Part shown: in pieces, positions 23,967-35,257 of the stretch
How positions within the stretch are numbered: position 1 is the first letter of the stretch
How the letters are laid out: every line of letters starts with the position of its first letter
From: Anisodus tanguticus
Taxonomy: Eukaryota; Streptophyta; Magnoliopsida; Solanales; Solanaceae
Assembly (NCBI GenBank): GCA_034509755.1
Contig: CM067557.1
Location: 16,290,001-16,354,000 of the forward strand
DNA: 64,000 bases
Reading direction: 5' to 3'
The notes under the pieces: model-generated
Seen by the model: the letters and a program-made list of their open reading frames with translations, nothing else
The model's database searches: none
What the model was told of the DNA's origin: nothing
Program-made: the position numbers and the translations under genes

Positions 23967-25335
23967 CCGGTTCTGAATCATCTTAACTTGATCCAAAGAA
24001 GCTCTCAAAAGATAAGTACTCCAAGTTTGAACCTCAAAAGCATCAAACAACCCGACCAGTGAGCGACACCTCCTACCATACAAGGCCTCAAACGGTGCCA
24101 TATCAATACTCGAATGATAACTGTTGTTGTAATCAAACTCCGCCAATGGTAGAAATTGGTCCCGATGACCACCAAAATCAATAACGCAAGCTCGCAACAT
24201 GTCCTTAAGAACCTGAATAATCTGCTCAGACTGGCCATTGATCTGAGGGTGAAAGGTTGTACTAAGATCCACTCTAGTACCCAACTCCTTCTGCATGTGC
24301 CGCTAAAAGTAAGAGGTGAATTGCGTATCCAGTAAAAAATGATAGGAATAGGCACCCCATGGAATCAGACTATCTCTCGAACCATATGCTATCACTTTCC
24401 CTTTCTGCATCAACACACACCCAAGACCTACGCTAGAAGCATCACAATACATGTTGAAGCTCTCCCCCTCAATTGACAAGGTCAAAATTGAAGCGGTTGT
24501 CAATAAGGCCTTGAGCTTTTGGAAGTTCGCCTCACAATCCTCAGACTACTGAAAAGCTACATCATTTTGGGTCAATCTAGTCAACAGAGCTGCAATGGAT
24601 GAAAATCCCTCCAAGAATCGCCAATAATACCCTGCAAGGAAGACAAAACTTCAAACCTCTGTGACTGAAGCGGGCCGGACCCAATCCCTGACTGCCTCAA
24701 TCTTCTTGTGATCTACCATAATACCATTTTTGGTCACCACATGCCCCAAAAAAGCTACCGAACTAAGCCAGAACTCACACTTTGAAAATTTTGCATAGAG
24801 GCTGCAAACGTATTTGTCAACCCAAAAGACATCACCAAAAACTCATAATGCTCATATTGAATCCAGAAGGCCATCTTAGAAACATCCTCGGCTCTAATCC
24901 TCAACTGATGATAACCAAACCTCAAGTCAATCTTGGAAAGATCGAAGCACCATGCAACTAATCAAATAATTCATCAATGAGAGGTATTGGGCACTTGTTC
25001 TTGATAGTTACCCTATTTAAATGCCGATAATCGATACACATGCATAGAGACTCATCCTTCTTCTTCACGAACAATACAGTAGCACCCCAAGGCGAAACAC
25101 TGGGTCGAATAAAACCCTTACTCAAAAGATCTTGCAACTGCTCCTTCAACTCTCTCAATTCGCCTGGCGTCATCCGATATATCGTAAATGAAATAGGCTG
25201 AGCGCCCAGCTCTAGGTCAATACATAAATCAATAACATGCCCCGGCAGAACACCGAGAAGGTCGGTGGGAAACACCTCTAGATACTCCCGAGCTACTGGA
25301 ATTGACTCCAATAGAGGTGTCTCCGCACTCGTATT
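23967..25335 (-). pseudogene. Tekay-like pol: RT N-terminus, RNase H remnant, integrase core
   Basis: 25311-24958 reads FPTDLLGVLPGHVIDL, ELKEQLQDLLSKGFIRPS and CIDYRHLNRVTIKNKCPIP, the RT N-terminal half. 24957-24500 is decayed. 24503-24380 keeps RNase H text (YCDASSVGLGCVLMQ, IAYGSR). It then jumps to the integrase core (QKELGTRVDLSTTFHPQING, DMLRACVIDF, EFDYNNSYHSSI), so the RNase H end and integrase start are deleted. HPQINGQSE replaces the usual HPQTDGQ(S/A)E. Non-functional. Confidence 0.88.
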
Positions 25336-26144
25336 AGTTTTTCGGATGATTAATAAAAATTAGTTTTTCGGCTATTTATTTATATATTCTCAAGTCTTTC
25401 AAAATTAAGCTTTGCAAATAATGAAAGTAATATTGGTTTGAATTCACTAGTTTATTAAAAAAAGAATATATTTTTTATCAATCTAGCATGAGTTTAAATC
25501 AAGTCTTGAATTAAGGAGTCTTAACTTAGTTTGTAATCATTTTTTATAAAAGGAGAAAAGGCCTTTATAAACTATAGTTTGGGTTAACGGAACAAATCCC
25601 TTATTGGTGGACCTCTTTTATAAGTAAAGATTTTATTTTACTAAATTTATATTCTAATTCTCTACTTTACAAAAAAGGAAACAAGTATTTTATTATCTCT
25701 TTGGTGAAAAAAGATAACAAAGGGAAATACTCCTCAAAAAGGAAAAATTTTACGAAGCAAATTTTTATACTCATTTTTAAGTGTGTGAAAAAGCTATATT
25801 TTGGTGGAAGATTTGAATGACAAATATACATATTATGTAATATTTTAAACCTTAAGCAATTTAAATTAATTTTTTATTATATAAGACCGGAGGTCAATCG
25901 TATTTTACGGATCCTTAATACCGGGATGCCTAACACCTTCCGGGGGGGGGGGGGGGGTTCATTTGAACTCTTACTCGAACTCTGATTGATTTATGATTTT
26001 TCTCTATTTTGAAAAATCTTAAAAGAATATGATTTTCCTAGTTTTCCTTATAAATTAGGTGGCGACTTTAAATAAATAATAATTTCGAGAGTCCACAAGT
26101 TATTCAGTAGATTTTATGCCTCCGCATAAAAGTGAACCGTAACA
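25336..26144 (+). repeat. Tat 3' LTR, second part (probable)
   Basis: Contains ACCGGGATGCCTAACACCTTCC (first bases at about 25920) and GGTGGCGACTTTA, which I associate with the 3' part of Tat LTRs, and ends in a TAACA that complements the TGTTGATA start. A 17-G run lies at 25942-25958. The assignment as the other half of 11571-12194 is inferred. Confidence 0.55.
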
Positions 26145-26370
26145 ACTGGAATACAATCATTTTGAGTATACATGTTTTCAAAGAAATTATGGTTGGATGT
26201 ATTCAAATACATTCAAATAAGATTGGATACAACTAAACAGTGTATTCAAATACACGCGAATTGCCTAAAACTAGCTATAAATGGTAAATAAGAAAAGGGT
26301 AGCTATGAATGGTTAGAAGCTTCTAAAATATAGAAATTTGTGTAAGTTACCCTTAATTTTAGCCCTTCAA

Positions 26371-26507
26371 GTTTTTTTAATTTTGTTTTATTACATAGGG
26401 TGTAGGGGAAGGAAAAATGGAGAAGGGGACTACAACGTGGGGATTCAAACCTTCACCAACAAGGTGAAAGTTCAGGTAGTCAACCAACTGAGCTACTAGA
26501 TTCCTAC
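26371..26507 (-). mobile_element. tRNA-derived SINE with about 15-bp TSD
   Basis: On the minus strand it starts TAGGAATCTAGTAGCTCAGT with a box A-like TAGCTCAGTTGG and a box B-like GGTTTGAATCC, the pol III promoter of a tRNA-derived head. It ends in an A-rich tail. The flanks are near-identical (26356-26370 and 26508-26522, ATTTTAGCCCTTCAA and ATTTTTGCCCTTCAA, one mismatch). 137 bp without the duplication. Not a functional tRNA: no cloverleaf closes. Confidence 0.85.
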
Positions 26508-26522
26508 ATTTTTGCCCTTCAA

Positions 26523-28095
26523 TACTTTTTGTGCGGCATAAGTTTAGATTTCGCTCGGTATATGTATCATAATATCTCACAAGTTATGTCAGATACGACA
26601 AAACTTTCTAACACTCAAGATAATTTGAAAAATATTATACAACTTATGTTGCATAACTTAATTTTCCTACAGAACTTGTTCGAGCGAGACAAAAGATGAA
26701 TATTTTTATTAAATGAGCAGCAATGGCGAAAATTAAAGACAACAGACATGAGGGGCAAAAATTAAAGACCAATGCGTTTGAACGGAAATTCGTGCAAAAA
26801 CTTAAATCGTTTGGTCTAGCAATTTTTCAAAAATACACATGAGGGCAAAATTATTTACCTGTTCTATATTAGATATTATACCGTTTAAAAAGGATTAGGG
26901 CTTGTTATCTGATTTAACGAAATGATCTGTTTACAAAAAGTACAATAAATGTTTTACAAAATATAAAACAATGCGGTAAAAACATACAATTGGTATACAT
27001 AAAATATATAATTATATTATTGTATGTATTTTGTATGTCATGTGTACGTCATGGTATGTCTAATGACATACACCCAATACATACGATATATACTATTTTA
27101 TTTGTACAAATTTCATGCATATTTCTACAAATGATAGCTTTGCAGTGCTCTAGCGTCATATAATCCTAGCATGCTTAGTGCCAATGAAATACTAGGATGT
27201 GTTGCTCAGTTTATCACGAAACGACTTAAGATCATACTTTTACATCCAACAACATCAAGTTACATATAGTGATTGTTCAAAATAGCATGTATGTTCTAGT
27301 ACGTGCTAGCCACATAACATACTAGGTAATTTAAAGTAATTATGCAATCAAAACGTTATTTTGAAAAGAGAACAACCTAAAGGTTTAAGCTCTCAATTAT
27401 CATGAAACCAACAAGTTTCCTAGATTCAAAATGTCCAATTCACCTCCAACTCGACTGCATCGTCCTCAATATATACGAAATATCAATTAACGATGTCAAT
27501 TGAAGTAATTACCATATTTTTAGATCAACCCTAATAAAAGTCGATGAAAAAGTCAACATAAAGTTAACCCTAAAGTCAAATAAGTCAAACCCTGAAACAA
27601 ATTATCCAACTAGATTACCCAAAGCTCATGATCACGAATCTATAATCAAGTTTTAATTTTGACTTAGATTGGTTCATCAAATTTTTAATTTACCTAATTA
27701 AGAAACTAGATAAAATATCCAAGTTAAGTATTTGAATCTTATGGTTCTATAGTTAAGAATCACCAAATCAAGTATAATCATCATAGGATATTAAAGAATC
27801 ATAACGTTAATGCTCTAAGTAGAAATTAATCCATTGTATTACCACCCACCTATCTTTTCTTTAATAAAAAATCTAGGCTTGAAATTTGTCACTACTCATA
27901 TTTATATATGTCAGAATGCTCAGCGCGATATGGTCCCCTAGCCTTATCGCAGTAATTAATGAGCTAAACTACTTGGTGCGATCGCGACGTAATATCTATC
28001 ACGATCGAAATTTGTAGACAGCGACATGGCACCTAAACAGACACTATCTGTCAGGTGATCCATCAAAGTAAAATCAAGAAAAAGAAAATCGTGCA
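26523..28095. other. AT-rich spacer, no gene seen
   Basis: Many stops in all frames. Palindromic ATAC/GTAT-rich stretches occur around 26980-27090. Nothing else supported. Confidence 0.6.
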
Positions 28096-28099
28096 ATCA

Positions 28100-29668
28100 A
28101 GTCTCAAGTTTCAAACATTAATAAATGAAAATAGAAAGTATATTTATGTCCTAGAGACAATCTATATTAGGATAAATGTACTTTATACACATTCATATTA
28201 TTATTAATGAAGATTAATATTTTGACATTTGTAATTATTGAATTATTATTTGATTGTTTGTAATTATTCATTAATGTGCATCCCTTGAGCTTACGTTTTC
28301 ATTAATAGAGTGAGATATTAATGATAGAGCGTAACTCTTAAAATAGCATCGACTAATGATCATCGAGAATGGGATATCGATGATATATGATAAGTCGACA
28401 TGTGGTCTGCATCACATCCTTAGAGGATGTAGTATGTCTCACCTGTTACGAGTAATAGTTACTCGTGATGGACACATGAATACTTTGGAAGTATTGGTAT
28501 ACCCTGCTGATATACTGTTTGTTATACTTGTCTAACGTATGATCAGCGTGTGGGAGATAGAAGTCCTTAGACTTGAGGTCAATACGCGTCTTATCTACAA
28601 AGTAATGTATTTTGATCCCGTCCTAAGCTCAAAGGCCTTGTAGGTTGAGATACGACTTGTATTGGGTACATTACGATGTGGATTGAAGGTGGTAGTTGAG
28701 CCAAGATTAAGATTCATTCCTCGAATGTATATTCGAGAGAACACTCGGATTCTCAGTGATATTAGGTTGATTGAGTCGTTGGCCAACACAATAGACATAT
28801 TTAGAATATAGTCTAGTCGTCAACTAATATAGATGAGATACAATGATTAAGCCATTTGGATAGACACATGACAAATCCTAAGCTTGATCGGGTGTGTCAT
28901 GAATGAAAGAATTTTATCTTACCACATAAAGGTTAAGTTTTCTGGATTCGTGTAAACGTACTTCACATATTGAGTTCATTTTCCGGCGCCGTCTAGGAGT
29001 TCCGTGTAGACCTTAATTTGATTAATGTCGATATGAGAAGGCCTGTAGGGTCACACTATGTCGATTGTCCGTTTCGATCTAAGGATGTATTGAGAGAGTA
29101 ATTAAAATATTTGATTTGGAATCGAGACATTTAATTGAATAATGATTATTTTAATTAAGTTAAAATTGGATTTTGGATTTAATTAAGAATGCACGAAAAA
29201 ATAAAGTCGAGCGCCGCGGCGCCCATACCCTAGGGCCACGGCGCCCATACCCTAGGGTCGCGGCGCCCCTGCCTCAATTTTTTTGGCCAGGTCCAAGGTC
29301 AAACCCTAATCCGGTTTTGACCTATTTTTCAACTATAAATAGAGGCATTCACCTCATTATTCAATATACAATTTCTGAAAACATTCTAAGCCTTAGAGAC
29401 TTAGAATCATATACTCTCGAATCTTTGCTGGATTTTCTAGCTTTCCGAATGAGAAGTACATTGAAGCTTGGAGCTTGCAATCAGAAGGGCAACCGCGTGT
29501 GCACCTTATAGTAGACAAAGACTCCAGATAATCTAGACTTGTAAGTATATGATTTATGTTACAAGTTTCAATTGTTGTATAACCATACCAGAATTATTGT
29601 TGGGGTAAATAAAAAATAAATATTTTAAATCTTCCGTTGTGCCTTACTTATGTGATTTGTACCCAACA
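28100..29668 (+). repeat. Copia-like LTR remnant with TATA box and GC-rich module
   Basis: The end GATTTGTACCCAACA (29668) parallels the end of the solo LTR at 61505 (GTATCCCAACA). A TATA box CTATAAATAGAGG at about 29333 lies downstream of a GC-rich block (29205-29275: GCGCCGCGGCGCCCAT and two variants, each followed by ACCCTAGGG). The 5' end was not found and no duplication was seen, so this is a remnant or truncated solo LTR. Short open stretches here have no domain. Confidence 0.5.
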
Positions 29669-32219
29669 ATTCCATTCAAAAATATCTCAATAGCGATTGT
29701 TTAGAAGGTAAAACAACAAGAAATACAACTCAAACACATAAACATACTGTCAAGGAGCATCTAGAGAATTTGAAAATAGAAGTCTAGACACAGCTGTAAC
29801 CGAAAAAAAAAGATAAAGCATAGAGTAGAGATACCGCCACAATGTGAAAGCAGTCAGCTCACCTACAGTGAAATCTCCTAATTGTACGACTGGAAGTTCT
29901 ACAACATATCCAATTTAATCGTATAAAAGTGAATTCTATATACGGAGAATGTGTATGAGCTATTGTAGGATGAAAATGAATGGTTGGGAGGCTATTAGCC
30001 AAGCTAAAAAGTACGTCGGCCAACCAAAACAATGGGCCATTACAACTAAACAATGTACCCTCTAAGAGTACAAATCATAAGCTTATCTTATTGTTTATTA
30101 AAGGACCCACAAATTAAGATAACGTTACTTTAAATTCCATAGTCCCCTCAACAAGAGAATTGATTTGCCATCTGATTTGTGGACTATGACAGTCTCAAAA
30201 AAAAGATTAGCTTTTGACAATGATGTCTCACTACTTTTCTTCTTTAAGGCTTCATACCCACACATCAACTTTATGGTATCTTGTTTGAGAGAGATTTTAA
30301 ATGATACTTGGAATAGATTTTAATTTGGTTATATATTGACTGATTCGTTTTCTTCATTTGCCTAAGCGTAATCACGTCTAGCTAGCGCTAAGCTGACATC
30401 ATTATAATGAATATTGATGAAGAACAAGAACAATATTTCCTATTAAACTAAGTGGTTAACAAGAATAATCCAGAAACCTCTTGCTAATTTCATTTTATTG
30501 GAGAAGACTTATATTATCCGCAAATATTTCGATTTTATCTTTTACATTATTTTTCCAGACGCTATATGTGGGATCACACTGGATTTGTTATTGTTGTCAT
30601 TTACATTATCTTAGGAATTTGTGGTCTCTCATCAGTTCAACTAATATTATGATTGCAGGAGGAGATTCAGATTTTAAATGTAATGTGTTCAACTTCTAAG
30701 ATATTTGTCATTGAACACAATGCAAAAATACTTTAAATTCACTCACTATAAGCCAATATTGGACAAAGCTATGACAGAATTTTGTATTAAGACGTGCCTC
30801 CCTCTTTTCTAATATTAATATTCTGCTCAACACTACCAAGGGACTAAATATAGTAGGAATATCCCTATAAATATATATGTACTATGACTAGCATTATGTA
30901 GTACAATATTTATCTTTTGGAGGAAAAAAAAAAGAGTTCTCCTTGTTCAAGTTTGTGTATTTAATCAAATAACAACCCTACTACACCTTAGTCATACTAA
31001 AATATTTTTTGGTTATTTGACCCGTGTCTTTGTTTCTCATTCCTTAAGCGTATATAAATAAAGTCTTCATTTCGCCAAAATAAAAAAACTATGACAATAA
31101 GGATATCTTAGATAAAGAAAAAGGATAAAAAAAAACGACAACTATACAAAATATCTTAATTTGACGCTACTACTCCTTTGTGGTCATTTACTTCTTGTTG
31201 GCAAATTGTCTTGCATTATTTGTTCTTGATATTAATGGAAGCTCCAAAGTCTTAAGATTGTCCAAATCATACGAAAAGAATGACTCATACTCTTCACCAA
31301 TACTGTGGAAACTCTTAACAAATTTGGCTGAACATTGTATACAAGAAACTGGATCTCTTCTAAAAAATAAGGAGCCAAAACTAATATGAATCCTCTAGTT
31401 GAATGAAATTGCACATTTATATCTATTTCTTCTGTTTATTTTCTTTATATCGAGGAAGAATATATGATACATGATTTTTAATTTCAAGTTGAAAATTATT
31501 ACTCATCAAGATTTGGTTGATATTCTTTTTGCTAATTGCGGTCTTTATCATGAGAGAGAAAGTACACAAAAAGGGTACTTTGTAGAATTTCAAATCATGC
31601 TTGAATAGTTTACTTGAAGATAAGATAAGATATAACTAGAGCATGGATATGCACCAAAATAAGAGGTTAGCATGATAAGGTTTTTTGGTTTGCTGATAAC
31701 AAACTACACATTGCTGAATGAAAACTTACTCAGGAAATTACACCTAACGATTTTGAAAATGGATGGTATTGAACTTTTGAACACCGCCTACTTTATGGGA
31801 AAACGAGTTCAAAAGTTCAAGACTACCCACTTTCAAAGCCATGTATAGATCATTAACGATGAAGCCGAAAATTATTTATAGAAATCCAAAGAATATTATA
31901 TAGTGTCACACATAGGATTTAAACTTGTGGTCTAGAATAATATTTAGATATTTATGTGACTATAACTCATTTCACTAATTGTAAAATGCAACTTCTAAAC
32001 TTATACATTATACTTTTTAAAGATAAACTGAAAAAGAATGTGTAGCAAGTAAATTAATTCGGAGGGAGGGACTACCCGATTTCCATTTCTCAATGTCCAG
32101 CTATATACGAAGTTGTGACTGTGACACGTTTGTACTCTCTTGTTATCATGAATAGACTAACTGAGCAAAAGCTCGATGATAAAGTTCCGAAAAGACTAGC
32201 TGTCTGCCAAAAAGTTTAA
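29669..32219. other. AT-rich spacer, no gene seen
   Basis: No ORF with a recognisable domain on either strand; open stretches of 60-72 codons look random. A promoter-like CTATAAATATATATG stands at about 30865 without a following ORF. Confidence 0.6.
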
Positions 32220-32221
32220 TA

Positions 32222-32470
32222 CTCCCTCCATTCCAAATTCCAATTTATATGAATATTGATCTGTTTAAGGAATTATACAGTTCTTTCTTTTACATTAATT
32301 TTCTCCAACTTTATTAAATATGCAGATTTATATTAATTTTTATATAATTTTTAAATATATAAATTTTATTATAGAATATGTAAAGAATCTATGTTTCAAA
32401 ATTGAATCAAACAAAGATTTGTTTGACTTTCAAAATTGGTCAACCTTCGTATAAATTGGGACGGTGAGAG
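32222..32470. mobile_element. Stowaway-type MITE, TA target duplication
   Basis: 249 bp from CTCCCTCCATTCC to GGGACGGTGAGAG, flanked by TA at 32220-32221 and 32471-32472. CTCCCTCCRTYCC is the Stowaway end. Confidence 0.85.
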
Positions 32471-32472
32471 TA

Positions 32473-33234
32473 TAAGTTTATACTGCTTTTCTTATGTTTT
32501 TCTTCATTATAGAAAGAGATGTCTGTCTGAATCAGATAACCGTGGAGTAAAAACAGGTCCTTTGTCGACAAATTGGCAGACTCATCCAAACTCAAATTGT
32601 AATTTTTTGCACATATTGATCAATGAAAAAAAATTGCAGACTCGTTAACTTATTATGAAATTATTGATGATTCTTATAAGGGATAAGGCATAGAAGTAAG
32701 TCTGAACTATAGTAAAATTATCAACTATGCTGGGGGCCTCCAGTAATTTACTTGGGTAAAGAAAACAAGCTAAGTTTAGCATGTGCACGCACACACACGC
32801 CTATACAAGACATAAAAAGGAGGGCGGGGTTGAGGGGAGTGGTTGGTGGGTGGGGCTGGGTGGGTGGGGATTATTCATTTAAGCTCTCAGACCCAAATCG
32901 AATGGACCCTCTTCGATCTCTATTTCAAAAAGTTACGACGCAAGGTGTATTTAAGTTTGAGATGCAAGAATAATGTTATAAATATAATAATATAAGTTAG
33001 AGCTTTAATGTTTGAAATTTAGGACCAAAGACACAAGACTATAATAACAATGCTTGAAGTTATCAAAGAACATAATATAAAATAATATGGACAAAAAACC
33101 CTTTTCTTGGTTTTGTATAGGCGCTTATGCAAATGTTAAGTTTAAATTTTACGAGGTCATTAATGAAATGGGTAAGTAATAGGAAAAAAGTAAATTCAGG
33201 GGAATATAAGACCCTCACATATAGTTCAGATATG
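32473..33234. other. Spacer with a G-rich, G-quadruplex-like stretch
   Basis: No gene seen. 32823-32873 has many runs of 3-4 G (GGGCGGGG, GGGTGGGG, GGGTGGGTGGGG) in AT-rich surroundings, preceded by a CACACACACAC stretch near 32790. Confidence 0.5.
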
Positions 33235-33356
33235 TATCGGTTAAGAGGCTCATATAAAAAATGGAATGAAACATCGAATTTTTATATAAATTTGGACAAT
33301 CTCACCCTACAAGTTAGTTTTTGGGGTTGAGTTAGGCCAAGGTGCCATATTTTTAC
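33235..33356 (+). repeat. Diverged copy of the TTAAGAG repeat
   Basis: Starts GGTTAAGAGGCTCATATAAA and contains CTCACCCTACAAGTTAGTTTTTG and GGCCAAGGTGCCATATTTTTAC, which match the arms and loop text of the palindrome at 33460-33673. Confidence 0.65.
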
Positions 33357-33459
33357 ATGGATCAAAGTCAGACTTATTTCAATTCTTAGTTCACCGATGT
33401 TGGGCCCCAAAATTATATTGTCCACGCTCCAGTTAATGAGGTTTGGGCGTGCAGGGGAG

Positions 33460-33673
33460 TGTTAAGAGTCTCACATCGAAAATGGAATGGGAACATGGAC
33501 TCCTTAAATGGACTTGAGCAATCTTCATCCTACAAGCTAGCTTTTGGGGTTGTGTAAAGATATGACACCTGGGCCTAACTCAACCCCAAAAGCTAGCTTG
33601 TAGGGTGAGGATTGTCCAAGTCCATATAAGGAGTCCATGTTCCCATTTCATTTTCGATGTGGGCCTCTTAACA
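33460..33673. repeat. 214-bp palindrome with two 93-bp arms and a 28-base loop
   Basis: The left arm 33460-33552 (TGTTAAGAGTCTCACATCG...TTTTGGGGTTG) and the right arm 33581-33673 are reverse complements with few mismatches. The termini TGTTAAGAG/CTCTTAACA resemble LTR ends. It probably arose by inverted insertion or fusion of two copies of a short repeat, of which 33235-33356 is another. Transcription would give a long hairpin. Confidence 0.85.
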
Positions 33674-33934
33674 AATACATGTCTGAACTAGCTTGTAGGA
33701 TGAGAATTGAGACCGCTACAAAATATTGGGACTCTTAAGAGATACATATCTGAATTAGCTCCTTATATGGACTTGGTCAATCCTAAAAAAATGTTACTAT
33801 ACTTTTGAAACATGATGTCAAAATATTGGGACCGCTACAATGGTTGCTTAGCCAAGTCAAGTAAAGCAAACAAGAGAAAGAAAGGGACCGTATGTCGACT
33901 ATAATTACTGTTAGCCAATGAAAACCTAAATATA

Positions 33935-34205
33935 CTCCCTTGTCTCTCGCAATTTCATTTCATTTGAAACTATTTTCTTATTAATAGTTCATTTAAAAGA
34001 GAATGACATCATATTCTTATATTTTTTAATGATAAGTTTTTATAGGCGCACAAATATTATAATATATTTAAAATTACACATTTTGGAAGTTTTATAAATA
34101 AATAAATATTATAATACATTTAAGGTAATAAGTTTTAAAAGTCTTGATCAATATATTAAACTTTGTGTCAGGTCAAACTACGATGATAAAAAGAGAAGGA
34201 GAGAG
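33935..34205. mobile_element. Stowaway-like MITE, TA target duplication
   Basis: Starts CTCCCTTGTCTCTCGC after TA (33933-33934) and ends AGAAGGAGAGAG before TA (34206-34207). Ends less conserved than those at 32222. Confidence 0.65.
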
Positions 34206-34320
34206 TATTACTTTGCAACTTGAAATTTTGAATCTATAGATCTTGCGGTATGTGAAAATATAGTGGTTAATTTAGACGCAAAAATAACACTATTACGCAT
34301 ATGACGAAGGGTGAGTTGAT

Positions 34321-35074
34321 TGTTGGGAAGAAACGAGCAATAATCAAATTGCACGACAAGATAAATGCGGAAGGATACCAAAGTAAAAAAACTTCTCACA
34401 CTATTTGAACAAGAGGAGAAAATTAATTTACAGAACAAACTGATATATGGACGACAGATTATACCAACAATAAAATACCAAAGCAAACAAAAAATAAATC
34501 GAATGCAAGAGACACCAAATTTACGTGGAAAACCCCCTTCAATGTGAAGAGGAAACAACCACGAGACCTCCGCCCAAAAAAGCTCCACTAAAATCAACAA
34601 GAGTTACAACAATGTTCTCCAAATTGCTACAACATCAACTCCAAATACGGAGCAACAATACATAAAAGATAGCACCAAAACTAATGAAGAAATGAGAGAA
34701 ATCACCCCCAAATATGAGCTATTGTTCATGCTCGAAAACTAGAGCTACAAACCACAAAATCCAATCTCCACCATTGCAATCGACGAACCAGATGTTTAGA
34801 ACCCGCAATTCAAATTTGAGAACTATCCAACGGTTAACGAAATGAAAAACGTTGTTTGAAGCGGATTGCTGTAGCAGATTTTCAATGTGTGAAAATTAAG
34901 TTTTCTCTCTATATGACTGCTATGAATTCACTCTTGTGTTTATGAAATAAGACCTAAGTTGATTATATATATATATATATATAGTGAGTTTTAGGACAAA
35001 AGTGGACTGGTCCAAATTGAATTAGATTTATTAATTCAATTTCACATAGAAAGGGAAACCCCCAAAACCCAACA
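34321..35074 (-). repeat. 3' LTR of the Tnt1-like element
   Basis: 754 bp. It contains an expanded (TA)n run at about 34965-34983 that is short in the other LTR. Confidence 0.93.
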
Positions 35075-35257
35075 TTGATAAAGAGCAAATCATGCAAAAG
35101 GACCAACAAACTTCTAGTACATTAAGCTTCCAAACAAAAGATCCCACCTGCAAAGGGAGAAGAAAAGTAAAGTGTTATACGATACATAAAATAACTTCAC
35201 ATGATATGAATGTTTTGGATATGATACAGCGTAGTCCAAATCACAAATCAGTTAAAT
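35075..35257. repeat. About 183-bp copy of the right flank, following the 3' LTR
   Basis: TTGATAAAGAGCAAATCATG... matches 39906-40087, the host DNA to the right of the 5' LTR, with scattered substitutions and small indels. It begins with the TSD sequence TTGAT and ends abruptly where pol starts (…RYH). Confidence 0.92.

Larger units (their letters stand above)
12195..25335 (-). mobile_element. Tekay/Del-like Ty3/gypsy chromovirus on the minus strand, truncated, with two nested insertions
   Basis: Read on the minus strand from right to left: RT (25335-24960), RNase H remnant, integrase core (24296-23972), then, after the Athila-like insertion, the pol C-terminus (16328-15842), a purine-rich stretch and the 3' LTR (15781-12195). 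The region between RNase H and the integrase core is deleted. The 5' LTR, gag and protease are absent: the right end stops inside the RT N-terminus at about 25335, so no TSD can be tested. Confidence 0.85.
1..26144 (+). mobile_element. Tat-lineage Ty3/gypsy retrotransposon, 5'-truncated by the window edge, with nested insertions
   Basis: Pol order on the + strand is RT, RNase H, a second RNase H, then integrase; the dual RNase H is typical of the Tat/Ogre lineage. After pol comes a long repeat-rich non-coding region, a purine stretch (about 11555-11570) and an LTR beginning TGTTGATACC at 11571. The LTR is interrupted at 12194 and appears to resume near 25336, ending GTAACA at 26144. All coding parts carry stops and frameshifts, so the copy is dead. 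The 5' LTR and gag lie left of the window, so no target-site duplication can be tested. The join of the two LTR halves is inferred. Confidence 0.75.

Noticed and set aside
25942..25958. 17-G run as a functional element
   Set aside because: It sits in a CCTTCC-G context of an LTR and is probably a slippage expansion or assembly uncertainty.
26371..26507. Possible tRNA gene on the minus strand
   Set aside because: Box A and box B are present but no full cloverleaf, and the copy has an A-rich tail and target duplication. It is a SINE.
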